Assembly: GCA_031993545.1 (NCBI GenBank)
Contig: DAMAHZ010000006.1
Span: 19,747 to 83,746 of the forward strand
Direction: 5' to 3'
Source: UBA1535 sp002323775
Lineage (GTDB): Bacteria; Bacillota; Clostridia; Tissierellales; Sedimentibacteraceae
DNA: 64,000 nt
The notes beneath the pieces are model-generated. The model was not told the DNA's origin. It searched no databases and saw only the letters and a program-made list of their open reading frames with translations. This document shows, piece after piece, positions 51,706 through 60,057 of this stretch (position 1 is the stretch's first letter; each line of letters starts with the position of its first letter). The translations under genes and the position numbers were made by a program.

Positions 51706-52596
51706 ATGTCTAGCAAAGGCAATATTGCTGTAATTGGAGCAGATTTAAGACAAATATACATGATAAAGAGTCTCTATGAAAAAGGATATACAATCTATAC
51801 ATACGGTATAAACAATGATTTAATAACTGATAAAATAAAAAAAACATCCTCATTGCATGAGGCTATGCAAGAAAGTAATATACTTATCTGCCCTATTCCA
51901 TTTTCTAAGGATAATAAAGATATTGCTTTTTTAAATTTATATGAAGATAAAAATGTTAAGCATTTCATGGAAGAATTAAACAAGAAACACATTCTATTTG
52001 CAGGTATGATTCCAGATTATTTATCAAGTCATTGTAATAGAAATAAAATCATAACTTACGATTTTATGAAAATGAATGATGTTGCTATATTAAATGCTAT
52101 TGCAACAGCTGAGGGTACTATCGCTGAAGCTATAAAACGAAGCTCTATTAATTTACATGGCAGCAAGAGCTTGGTGCTTGGTTTTGGTAGATGTGCTAAA
52201 GTGCTGGCATCTAAATTAAAGGCCTTTGATGTTGATATCTACGTTGGTGCAAGATGTAAGGATGATATAGCATTAGCAGTCGCTTATGGCTATCATGGTA
52301 TATTGCTCGATGATTTAGAAAAAGACTTAAATAGCTTTGATTTTGTATTTAACACAATTCCTGCATTGATTTTAACAGAGGACAAATTAAAAAAATTATC
52401 ACCGTATGTGACAATCATCGATATAGCTTCTGCTCCCGGCGGTCTTGATTATAGTGCAGCGGAAAGCTTAAATCTAAATGCTTCATTGTGTTTAGGACTA
52501 CCCGGAATATATTCACCTAAGAGTTCCGGTGAAATTTTAGCAGGCGTGGTCGAAACAATTCTAATCGAAAGAAGTGGTGAATTTGAAACTAAATAA
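51706..52596 (+). CDS. dpaA: Dipicolinate synthase subunit A
   Basis: 296 residues with an N-terminal D-isomer-dehydrogenase-like part (I-A-V-I-G-A-D-L-R-Q) and a central Rossmann domain with L-V-L-G-F-G-R-C-A-K (about 157-166). With DpaB it oxidises dihydrodipicolinate to dipicolinic acid in the mother cell; dipicolinate is then loaded into the spore core with calcium. Its presence is strong evidence that the organism makes endospores. It overlaps dpaB. Confidence 0.94.
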   Translation: MSSKGNIAVIGADLRQIYMIKSLYEKGYTIYTYGINNDLITDKIKKTSSLHEAMQESNILICPIPFSKDNKDIAFLNLYEDKNVKHFMEELNKKHILFAGMIPDYLSSHCNRNKIITYDFMKMNDVAILNAIATAEGTIAEAIKRSSINLHGSKSLVLGFGRCAKVLASKLKAFDVDIYVGARCKDDIALAVAYGYHGILLDDLEKDLNSFDFVFNTIPALILTEDKLKKLSPYVTIIDIASAPGGLDYSAAESLNLNASLCLGLPGIYSPKSSGEILAGVVETILIERSGEFETK

Positions 52597-53173
52597 TTTG
52601 AATATAGGTGTTGCCTTTACAGGTTCATTTTGTACGTTCGATAAAATATTTGTGGAATTAGAAAATTTAGTTAAAGAAGGTTGCAAGGTATACACTATAT
52701 TTTCATACGCTTCACAAAATATTGACTGTAGATTTGGAAAATCTAGTGAATTTATCCTAAAAGCTGAGGGCATTACACTTACTAAGCCTATACTAACTTT
52801 GGAAGAAGCCGAGCCACTCGGTCCGAAAAATATGCTTGATATATTGATAATAGCACCTTGTACAGGAAACAGTCTGGCTAAGCTAGTAAATGGAATTACT
52901 GATACTCCGGCACTGATGGCTGCGAAAGGTCATCTTAGAAACAATAAGCCTCTCGTTATAGCTTTGTCTACCAATGATGCCTTAGGCTTTAATTTTAAAA
53001 ATATAGGAATTATGCTAAATACTAAGAATGTGTACTTCGTTCCTTTTGGTCAGGATAATTATAAAGGAAAGCCAAATTCGATGGTAGCACATACAGAATT
53101 AATAATTCCAAGCCTAGAGCATGCGCTTGATGGAAAACAAATACAGCCTGTGATTAAAAGCCCTCATGTCTAA
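52577..53173 (+). CDS. dpaB: Dipicolinate synthase subunit B (flavoprotein)
   Basis: 198 residues from a GTG at 52577 (52574 also possible) that overlaps the end of dpaA. It is a flavoprotein-like fold with N-I-G-V-A-F-T-G-S-F-C-T, D-I-L-I-I-A-P-C-T-G-N-S-L-A-K-L and A-L-M-A-A-K-G-H-L-R, where the A-P-C-T-G-N patch is the usual flavin-binding loop. It works with DpaA. A terminator follows. Confidence 0.94.
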   Translation: MNLKLNNLNIGVAFTGSFCTFDKIFVELENLVKEGCKVYTIFSYASQNIDCRFGKSSEFILKAEGITLTKPILTLEEAEPLGPKNMLDILIIAPCTGNSLAKLVNGITDTPALMAAKGHLRNNKPLVIALSTNDALGFNFKNIGIMLNTKNVYFVPFGQDNYKGKPNSMVAHTELIIPSLEHALDGKQIQPVIKSPHV

Positions 53174-53202
53174 GTATAAAAAGCGAACTTTCCTATACAA
53201 TA

Positions 53203-53252
53203 AAAAAGATGCGTTGAGATTAGCAATATGCTAAAGCCTAACGCATCTTTTT
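53203..53252 (+). terminator. Terminator of dpaAB
   Basis: AAAAAGATGCGTT (53203-53215) pairs with AACGCATCTTTTT (53240-53252), with an inner TTAGCA/TGCTAA stem. Confidence 0.9.
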
Positions 53253-53295
53253 CTTTAACCTAATCTCCTCTGCATTAAAGCAAAGTTAATTAGCT

Positions 53296-53460
53296 TCATT
53301 TAAGCATAAATGATTGACAATCTGTACATTCCACTACTGTTGGGTTTGCTTCATGAGTTCCCACATTAATTGATGAAAGTGTACAATAATTTTCTGAATG
53401 ATTGTGGTACTTGCATTGATGAACACTACATTTAATACTTTCATTCTTTTGCATATTCAT
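53296..53460 (-). CDS. DUF1540 protein (54 residues)
   Basis: An ATG at 53460 behind AAGGAGG opens a frame of 54 codons. Cysteine spacing C-S-V-H-Q-C-K-Y...C-T-L...V-E-C-T-D-C-Q-S-F matches the single-copy DUF1540 pattern, a small probably metal-binding domain frequent in spore-forming Clostridia. It lies between dpaAB and a spore-cortex-type deacetylase gene. Function is unknown. Confidence 0.85.
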   Translation of the reverse strand: MNMQKNESIKCSVHQCKYHNHSENYCTLSSINVGTHEANPTVVECTDCQSFMLK

Positions 53461-53555
53461 TTAAAAGCCTCCTTAAGCTAATAATATTATTAACAACCAA
53501 ATTTAGTTGCAAAAATATTATTTGTAGTTATATTTTTAATATTCAGATGTTTTAA

Positions 53556-53586
53556 GAATATTTTTTAATTAAATTTATCATATTTA
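53556..53586 (+). promoter_or_regulatory. Possible sigma-G-like promoter for the deacetylase gene
   Basis: GAATA (53556-53560), 18 nt, then CATATTTA (53579-53586). It resembles forespore sigma-G promoters, which drive pdaA in Bacillus. In such AT-rich DNA the match could be chance. Confidence 0.35.
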
Positions 53587-53624
53587 TAGACAAACTCATA
53601 TATAATTATATAGAGGTGATTTTT

Positions 53625-54425
53625 TTGATAATTTCAATTAATAAAAAAATGCTTATTATAGGCTTAGCTAGTTTATTATTAGTAGTATTTGGATTAACGA
53701 TATTATTTAATTTTGGAGTTAATGTTGCGCAGACATTTTCCTTATCAAGCAATTGGGGTTTAAGCTTTCAAGACGAAGGCAAGGTGCCAAGGGGTAATGC
53801 CAGTGCTGAATTTTTAAAAAAATATGACGCATATTATGCAGTAAATGGTGAAGATAAGGTAATTTATCTGACATTTGATGCAGGCTTTGAAAATGGATAT
53901 ACTCCCAAGATATTGGATGTGTTAAAAAAGCACAATATTAGATCTACCTTTTTTTTAGTGGGAAATTATTTAGAAACAGAACCTGAATTAGTTAGGCGAA
54001 TGGTTGATGAGGGGCATATTATAGGCAATCATACATACACACATCCTGATATGTCTAAAATTTCTGATGTAGAGGCATTTAAAAAAGAACTATTAATGCT
54101 TGAAGAAAAATATAAAAGTGTAACAAATCAAGAATTAGTAAAATTCTACAGACCACCTCAAGGAAAATTTAGCGAAGAAAATTTAAAACAGGCTCAACAG
54201 CTAGGATACAAAACATTTTTCTGGAGTTTAGCATATGTAGACTGGTATGTAAACGACCAGCCGGCAAAGGAGCAAGCATTTAAAAAGTTAATACCAAGAA
54301 TTCATCCGGGAGCAATAGTTCTACTGCACAGCACATCAAAAACAAACGCAGACATATTAGATGAATTGATTACTAAATGGCAGGAATTAGGATATAGTTT
54401 TAAGAATTTAGACGAAATCAAATGA
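53625..54425 (+). CDS. PdaA-like polysaccharide deacetylase
   Basis: About 266 residues from a TTG at 53625 behind GAGGTG; the GTG at 53616 lies within that site. One N-terminal membrane anchor is followed by a NodB domain with T-F-D-A-G-F-E-N-G, the metal ligands in G-N-H-T-Y-T-H-P, the R-P-P-Q-G-K-F motif and the final H-P-G-A-I-V-L-L-H-S-T-S. The D-A-G-x-E-N-G variant is typical of PdaA, which makes muramic delta-lactam in spore cortex. Its vicinity to dpaAB supports this. Confidence 0.85.
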   Translation: MIISINKKMLIIGLASLLLVVFGLTILFNFGVNVAQTFSLSSNWGLSFQDEGKVPRGNASAEFLKKYDAYYAVNGEDKVIYLTFDAGFENGYTPKILDVLKKHNIRSTFFLVGNYLETEPELVRRMVDEGHIIGNHTYTHPDMSKISDVEAFKKELLMLEEKYKSVTNQELVKFYRPPQGKFSEENLKQAQQLGYKTFFWSLAYVDWYVNDQPAKEQAFKKLIPRIHPGAIVLLHSTSKTNADILDELITKWQELGYSFKNLDEIK

Positions 54426-54428
54426 GGT

Positions 54429-55292
54429 TTAAACAGCCTCATTTGATTTATTTATGATTATCATATTTCTTCCACTTTGCTTTGCCTGATACATTGCTTC
54501 ATCTGCTCTGTTGATTAGATCATCCAAACCTTCTTCACTTTCCGGAGTCTTGTATGATATTCCTATGCTTACAAACAATCTAAAACCTGGATACTGTTCA
54601 AATCGTGCTTCTCTTATTTCTTTCATCATACGGTTTGCAACATCTTCTGCAATTTTATCATCAGCAATAGATAGTAAAACAACAAATTCATCTCCTCCGT
54701 ATCTACAGCTTAAATCAGTAGTACGCAAACATTTCGCAATTATTCTCGATATACGGGCTAAAACAACATCACCAAATTCATGACTATAAATATCATTTAT
54801 TTGTTTAAAGTGGTCTACATCAATAAAAAGAGCTGATATAGGTCTTTTTAGACGAACGCTATTATCAAATAGTGTTTTTGCTGTATCTAAAAAAGCATGA
54901 CGATTAGCAGCACCTGTCAAATTATCTGTCGTAGCAGCAAGTACTAACGATTCATTTAACCTCAGCAGTTCAATCATATTCCTTTTATCTCGATTTTTTA
55001 ACTTCCCAATTAAAATTACTACAGTGGCTACATTTAAAATAATTGTCAGCATCTTTGCAAGTCCAGCAGGATCGTTAGTTTTAACTAAAAAGAAATATGC
55101 TGAATAAGCAATTGCTGTTATACCACTCAATATTCCATTGATATACCCATCAGAATATGTAAAGTAAATAACAGGTATAACCAAAACCATCATAGGATTT
55201 GGTATATGCAGCTTATTTACAACAAAAATAAATACTATCATCAGTAATACGCACAGAAGATGCAAAATTAATTTTTTATTTCTAAATTTCAT
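54429..55292 (-). CDS. Membrane diguanylate cyclase (GGDEF)
   Basis: 287 residues. Three to four N-terminal membrane helices (to about residue 97) form a small sensor region. The GGDEF domain (about 118-285) has D-x-L-T-G-A-x-N-R, D-x-D-x-F-K and the active motif G-G-D-E-F at 199-203. An R-T-T-D inhibitory site lies five residues before it, so product feedback is likely. It makes cyclic di-GMP from two GTP. It is convergent with the deacetylase gene (3 nt apart). No c-di-GMP riboswitch was noticed in the window. Confidence 0.93.
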   Translation of the reverse strand: MKFRNKKLILHLLCVLLMIVFIFVVNKLHIPNPMMVLVIPVIYFTYSDGYINGILSGITAIAYSAYFFLVKTNDPAGLAKMLTIILNVATVVILIGKLKNRDKRNMIELLRLNESLVLAATTDNLTGAANRHAFLDTAKTLFDNSVRLKRPISALFIDVDHFKQINDIYSHEFGDVVLARISRIIAKCLRTTDLSCRYGGDEFVVLLSIADDKIAEDVANRMMKEIREARFEQYPGFRLFVSIGISYKTPESEEGLDDLINRADEAMYQAKQSGRNMIIINKSNEAV

Positions 55293-55440
55293 ATTAGTAG
55301 CATTCCTTTCTGCTTATATATATTTTTTAAAATTTTGTAAACTCTTATATATTATTAATATAATGCTTTATAACAAATATGAATTATAGAACATAACGTT
55401 GAACAAATACTGAACAATTTATTTATCTTTATCTAATAAT

Positions 55441-55491
55441 AAAAGCAAAACATTAAAATATTTATAAATAATATCATAATGTTTTGCTTTT
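55441..55491. other. Hairpin upstream of the diguanylate cyclase gene
   Basis: A 15-bp inverted repeat (55441-55455 with 55477-55491) with A-rich and T-rich ends, about 150 nt upstream of the cyclase start. It could terminate transcription in either direction. Confidence 0.6.
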
Positions 55492-55534
55492 ACTCACTAC
55501 TATATATAACTTCTTGTTAATGGAAAATAATTAT

Positions 55535-55567
55535 TGTGACAAAATAAAAATAAATAATGTGACAAAA
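55535..55567. repeat. Two direct copies of TGTGACAAAA
   Basis: Copies at 55535-55544 and 55558-55567 are 23 bp apart. They sit in the 584-bp gene-free stretch 55293-55876, between the two hairpins described there. Closely spaced repeats like this occur at transposon ends or as operator pairs; no transposase is present. Confidence 0.4.
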
Positions 55568-55619
55568 CTATTATTTAATAAATACTTTATTTTTCAATAA
55601 TTAAAATCTAACGCATGGA

Positions 55620-55660
55620 CGGCAGACTGTATTTTTGCGCAGTCTGCCGCCCCTTTTATT
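55620..55660 (+). terminator. Orphan strong terminator
   Basis: A 10-bp GC-rich stem CGGCAGACTG/CAGTCTGCCG (55620-55629 with 55640-55649) followed by CCCC, TTTT, A and TTTTT. No plus-strand gene ends nearby: the closest upstream plus-strand gene stops at 54425. It may end a short untranslated RNA or be a relic. Confidence 0.65.
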
Positions 55661-55792
55661 TTTATCGTTCAAATTTTTTAAGTAAAAACATTTTTATTTT
55701 TTCGTACTAAAAAAATTGTATACAGTTATAATTATAACATAAATATCCTAAATATTGACTAAAAATTTTTTAAAATAACTACATGTCTAAAT

Positions 55793-55830
55793 ATAAAAAA
55801 CTGATATATCACTTAATAGATATGTCAGTT
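55793..55830 (-). terminator. Terminator of the ABC-F gene
   Basis: On the minus strand AACTGACATAT pairs with ATATATCAGTT, followed by T6. Confidence 0.75.
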
Positions 55831-55876
55831 AACTATTTTAAATAGTCTACATTTATATATTATTTTTTACAATTTC

Positions 55877-57616
55877 TTAAATAAGTTCAATTATTTTTCT
55901 TAAATCTTCTAACACAATTTTAGCAGACACAAAATCATTATTTACAAGAGCAATTGATATTCTTGCTTCTAATTGTTTTTTCTTTTGTTCTAATTCTAAG
56001 TAATCTCTATCAAAATGAACATTATAAACCATTCTTTTAAACTTTTTCATATTCATTTTTCTAATTGATTTATCTTCAATAATTAAAACATAATCCATGC
56101 AATTAATGATTGAATATATATCATGTGAAATCATTATAATTGCACCATTATAGTTATTAATAGCCTTTTCCAAAGAAAGTTGTGAATAAGTGTCTAAGTG
56201 ACTTGTTGGTTCATCTAAAAGCAACATATTAGCATTGCTAGCAGAAATCTTTGCTAATTGCAGTATGTTTTTTTCACCACCAGATAAAGCATCAATCTTA
56301 TGATTAAGAATTTTACCCTCAAATCCATAACCAGCTAAATATTCAGTAACCTCTGCATAAGTGTTAAATCCAGAATCTAAAAATTCATCCATAATTGTAT
56401 TTGAGTAATTTAGCATTTCACTTTGATGTTGTGATAAATATGCCATTTTTATATTTTCATTTATTTCTATAGTATTATTAGTGTTTTTAAATATATCTCT
56501 TAATAAAGTAGTTTTACCAGTACCATTTGGTCCGATTATAGCAACCTTTTCATTTGATTTAATTTCAAAACTAACATTTTCTAACAAACTATCATCAAAT
56601 AAAACATTGTAATTATCAACTTTTAAAGCTATAGTTTCTTCTAATTCATTATTTGTTGTTAGATTTATATTTGGTTGATTAATATATACAAATGGTGTTT
56701 TAATTCTTCGAGCTTCTAATCTTTCTTGAATCTTTATTCTAGCTCTTACGGTATTTCCCCTAGTTGCTTCTGCAACATTTGATGCTATATCTCTAAATTG
56801 TTCAATTAATTTCTCATTTCTTTCTATCTCTTCAGTATCCTTTGTAGCCAGCTCTTGTAACTCAATTTTTCTTTCAAGCAAAGCAAAATTATATTCTGTA
56901 TAGCTACCGTCAAATTCTTGAAGTTCCGTGTTTTCAAGATGTAAAATTTTATTAAAACAGTGATCTAATAAATATCTATTATGCGTAATTACAAGCAATG
57001 TACCATTATGAGTATTAATTAAGTTTCTAAGTGAATTTAAGTTTTCAAAATCTAAAAATACATCAGGCTCATCCATAATTAACAAATCTGGCTTATTTAG
57101 CATTTCTTTAATTACTTGGACTAGTTTAAACTCTCCACCACTTATTTCAGATATCTTTAAATCCTTATACTTTAAAAGATCAGCTAAGTTTAACTTTTTG
57201 TTAATATTACTCTCAAAATCATTGCCACCTAATGATTCAAATTCATCTAATTTTTCTTGATACTTTTCCAGCAGAGACTCAATATCATTAGATGTTTCCA
57301 TTTCAGCACAAATTAATGCTATTTCTTCTTGTAATTTTAAACATTCGTATCCAATATATTCAAATACAGTCATGCCTAATACTTCATCTGATTTAGCAAA
57401 CTGACTTACATATCCAATTTTATATCCAGGCGTTATTTCAAGTTTACCACTGAAATTATATTTTTCAGGGTCCATAATCATATTCATTAATGTACTTTTT
57501 CCAGTACCACTCATTCCAATAAAAGCACAATGTTGATTATCTTCTAATGTAAATAATATTTCATTATATAAATTTTTTTGTGGAAATGAGTAGGATAATT
57601 TATCAACTTTTATCAT
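55877..57616 (-). CDS. ABC-F family ATPase (possible ribosome-protection antibiotic-resistance type)
   Basis: 579 residues with two ABC domains and no membrane helices. Domain 1 has Walker A G-M-S-G-T-G-K-S-T, signature I-S-G-G-E and the unusual Walker B M-D-E-P-D-V-F-L-D. An inter-domain linker rich in charged residues (about 250-320) includes the R-x-R-I-K-I-Q-E-R-L-E-A-R-R helix. Domain 2 has G-P-N-G-T-G-K-T, L-S-G-G-E-K and L-L-D-E-P-T-S-H-L-D. ABC-F proteins act on the ribosome; some displace pleuromutilin, lincosamide or streptogramin antibiotics. The attenuator-like leader supports an inducible resistance role, but a translation-factor role is possible. Confidence 0.85.
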   Translation of the reverse strand: MIKVDKLSYSFPQKNLYNEILFTLEDNQHCAFIGMSGTGKSTLMNMIMDPEKYNFSGKLEITPGYKIGYVSQFAKSDEVLGMTVFEYIGYECLKLQEEIALICAEMETSNDIESLLEKYQEKLDEFESLGGNDFESNINKKLNLADLLKYKDLKISEISGGEFKLVQVIKEMLNKPDLLIMDEPDVFLDFENLNSLRNLINTHNGTLLVITHNRYLLDHCFNKILHLENTELQEFDGSYTEYNFALLERKIELQELATKDTEEIERNEKLIEQFRDIASNVAEATRGNTVRARIKIQERLEARRIKTPFVYINQPNINLTTNNELEETIALKVDNYNVLFDDSLLENVSFEIKSNEKVAIIGPNGTGKTTLLRDIFKNTNNTIEINENIKMAYLSQHQSEMLNYSNTIMDEFLDSGFNTYAEVTEYLAGYGFEGKILNHKIDALSGGEKNILQLAKISASNANMLLLDEPTSHLDTYSQLSLEKAINNYNGAIIMISHDIYSIINCMDYVLIIEDKSIRKMNMKKFKRMVYNVHFDRDYLELEQKKKQLEARISIALVNNDFVSAKIVLEDLRKIIELI

Positions 57617-57699
57617 ATAGTTTCCTTTCTATATCAATAAAAAGTGAACGTAGTTCACTTTTTGGTGAAATCTTTTCTATTCTTCATTAGAAACTATAT
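57615..57699 (-). promoter_or_regulatory. Attenuator-like leader of the ABC-F gene
   Basis: The leader contains an 11-bp hairpin ending in TTTTT (57663-57653 with 57649-57639), a terminator shape. In addition, GAAACTATAT at the start codon (57624-57615) is an exact 10-base complement of ATATAGTTTC further upstream (57699-57690), so a larger fold can enclose the ribosome site. A 10-codon frame (ATG at 57687, stop at 57655) ends inside the first arm of the terminator stem. Confidence 0.6.
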
Positions 57700-57720
57700 A
57701 AATAGCCTCATTATTGAATT

Positions 57721-57749
57721 ATTATATCATTTATTACAATTAATATCAA
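57721..57749 (-). promoter_or_regulatory. Sigma-A promoter of the ABC-F gene
   Basis: TTGATA (57749-57744), 17 nt, then a perfect TATAAT (57726-57721). The predicted leader is about 100 nt. Confidence 0.8.
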
Positions 57750-57794
57750 CTACTTACTTGATAGACCCATATTTTCACTATAACTTGGATTTAT

Positions 57795-60038
57795 CTACAT
57801 TATCTCTTTATTAAAGTGACCTCTTGTGTCTGTATCTTGATTAAAGGCAACTTTATCTACTCTGCCATCTAATTTTCTTAAAGCATTATTAATGGTTTTT
57901 ACAACCTGCTCGTTTGATTCAACTGTAAAGTTTAATCTAAATGCCTCGATTCCTTTTATGTTTTTTATCTCATCTAAAAGGTTAAGTGTCTTACCATTAA
58001 GAATAGTCGTTGTACAATCATCATGAGAAATGATAGGGAACGTTCCTTGCTCATCTTTTAATTCATAGCTCTTAGTTTTGCAAATACCGCATTGATTCAT
58101 TTTTTTCATCGGACAATATTTTGTAAACATCAAAGGAGCCTTGCCATATACAATCATTTCTAGTGCAGGATAGCCGTCATTTTCTTCATAATAGGCATTA
58201 ATTAAATCTTCAATTTGTCTTTTATTCAATTCATAAGATAAAGTTATTCGTTTCGCACCTAATCTATATAGTTCATAGCAACTAGCAGAATTAACAATAT
58301 TTAGAGAATAATCCGTAACAAAAGGATTAGTTTTTCTGTAGTGATAAATTCCGCCATATCCTCCGACTAATAACTGCCCTTCCTTTTCCTTATAATCATT
58401 TTGATTTCTTCTAATAATGTTATTGAAATAGATTTCCGTAATTCCACAGCTTACGCAAGCATCATACTGTTCCTTAGTAGTTACAGAAGCCGTAAGGTAT
58501 GGTTTTTTAGGGGCAAAGCTTATTTTTTCTTTTGCTATCAAAGCCTTGGTTCTTTTCTTATGGCTGTTAAGCTTTAAATCATATAAGCCCTGTATAATAT
58601 CCCTTCTTGCTGAATTTAACATTTTAGCTGGAACAAATACATTGCTTTCCTCGTAGTCTACATTGTTAAGTTCAAATATAGTATCATTTAATCTTGAAAG
58701 TTGCTTTATTATCTGATCTTTTGTTGTTGGATTATTGATTGCTTCACCTAGTATTTCTTCGCCCTCATATAAATAACTAAAGCCTAAACCCTCAGCATCT
58801 ATAATAAGCTTTGAATCTGGATATGCATACACTTTAATATCTAGATTAAAGCGTTTAAATTCTTTTTCTAGTGATGATTCTAATTCTTTGTAATATGAAT
58901 AATCCTTAGTTATATATACTAAATCACCCTTAGACATCTTTTCTTTGATTTTTATATAGCAGACATCATCTGCTTTGTTTATTAAATTGCCATCTTTATC
59001 GTACAATTTTACAACAGTTAAATTAACATCTTCATTGTTATGACTTATTCTGATTGTATCGTTTTGATTTAAAGTACGTGTAAGTGTTATTTCATACATG
59101 TCTTTAACATTCTTAGAAATTTTTCCGACTTCATAACCAAAGTTATTAGGTCTTAAGACGTTTGTAATATCTTTCTTGTCTTCGTGAAACAAATATCCTT
59201 TAGTAAATGTTCTATTGAATGTTTTTTTCAGATTTTGCTTATCTTCTTCAGTTATTTTATTATCTAGGGCCTTGCGATATTTAGATACAACATTAGCAAC
59301 ATACGCAGGCTCTTTCATTCGGCCTTCTATTTTTAAAGAATCTATTTCTTTTAAATCATTGATATAATCAATTGTGTTTAAATCCTTAGTAGATAGATTA
59401 TAGTTTTTACTTAAAGATGTGCCTGTTGTCTTATCCATTAGTTCATATTCCTTACGGCATGAACCAACACATCTTCCACGATTTCCGCTTCGATAGCCGA
59501 TTAATCCAGACATTAGACAGTTTCCAGAATAAGATACACATAAGGCACCATGAACAAATATTTCTAAAGGGATATTTGCTATTCTTCTTATCTCTTTTAC
59601 TTTTTCAATCTCAACTTCACGAGACAGCACAACTCTTTTAGCACCAAGTTCTTTAAATAATAAAGTACCGTCTAAATCGTCTATTCCCATTTGAGTTGAG
59701 CAGTGTGCTTCCATATCAACAAAGTTTTTAACTAAATAATCAAAAGCAGCTAAGTCCTGGACGATAATTCCATCAACACCGATTTCATTTAACTCCTTCA
59801 TCTGCTCTTTCATCTCTCCAACTTCGTTTTCGAAAACAATTGTATTCATTGTTACATAGATTTTTACATTTCTAAGGTGCGCATACGTTAAAGCCTCTTT
59901 TAATGTTTCTAAATCAAAATTAGTTGAGTATGCTCGTGCACCAAATTTTTGCATCCCTAAGTATATTGCATCACAACCATTAGAAATTGCAGCTTTTAAA
60001 GCTTCCATATTTCCTGCTGGAGCTAATAATTCAGTCAT
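57795..60038 (-). CDS. U32-family peptidase-like protein
   Basis: 747 residues from the ATG at 60038 behind GGAGGG; the ATG at 60050 is in frame but lies in the leader. The N-terminal U32 domain has E-L-L-A-P-A-G-N-M-E-A-L-K-A, H-C-S-T-Q-M and the signature E-I-F-V-H-G-A-L-C-V-S-Y-S-G-N-C. A conserved Cys-rich patch follows (R-G-R-C-V-G-S-C-R-K). The C-terminal part is a second barrel-like region with another Cys cluster (C-P-M-K-K-M-N-Q-C-G-I-C). Related proteins (RlhA, TrhP) take part in RNA hydroxylation, so a tRNA/rRNA-modifying role is possible and 'peptidase' may be a misnomer. It is 19 nt downstream of the rRNA methyltransferase gene. Confidence 0.88.
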   Translation of the reverse strand: MTELLAPAGNMEALKAAISNGCDAIYLGMQKFGARAYSTNFDLETLKEALTYAHLRNVKIYVTMNTIVFENEVGEMKEQMKELNEIGVDGIIVQDLAAFDYLVKNFVDMEAHCSTQMGIDDLDGTLLFKELGAKRVVLSREVEIEKVKEIRRIANIPLEIFVHGALCVSYSGNCLMSGLIGYRSGNRGRCVGSCRKEYELMDKTTGTSLSKNYNLSTKDLNTIDYINDLKEIDSLKIEGRMKEPAYVANVVSKYRKALDNKITEEDKQNLKKTFNRTFTKGYLFHEDKKDITNVLRPNNFGYEVGKISKNVKDMYEITLTRTLNQNDTIRISHNNEDVNLTVVKLYDKDGNLINKADDVCYIKIKEKMSKGDLVYITKDYSYYKELESSLEKEFKRFNLDIKVYAYPDSKLIIDAEGLGFSYLYEGEEILGEAINNPTTKDQIIKQLSRLNDTIFELNNVDYEESNVFVPAKMLNSARRDIIQGLYDLKLNSHKKRTKALIAKEKISFAPKKPYLTASVTTKEQYDACVSCGITEIYFNNIIRRNQNDYKEKEGQLLVGGYGGIYHYRKTNPFVTDYSLNIVNSASCYELYRLGAKRITLSYELNKRQIEDLINAYYEENDGYPALEMIVYGKAPLMFTKYCPMKKMNQCGICKTKSYELKDEQGTFPIISHDDCTTTILNGKTLNLLDEIKNIKGIEAFRLNFTVESNEQVVKTINNALRKLDGRVDKVAFNQDTDTRGHFNKEIM

Positions 60039-60057
60039 TTTTCCCTCCATACTCCCT

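Noticed and set aside
53203..53295. CRISPR or repeat array near the paired hairpins downstream of dpaAB
   Set aside because: There is only a single terminator stem with an inner stem and no spaced direct repeats; no CRISPR-like pattern was found anywhere in the window.
57694..57711. Five-codon leader peptide at the very start of the ABC-F transcript
   Set aside because: Its ATG would lie only about four bases after the predicted transcription start with no ribosome site; the frame at 57687 is a better but still weak candidate.
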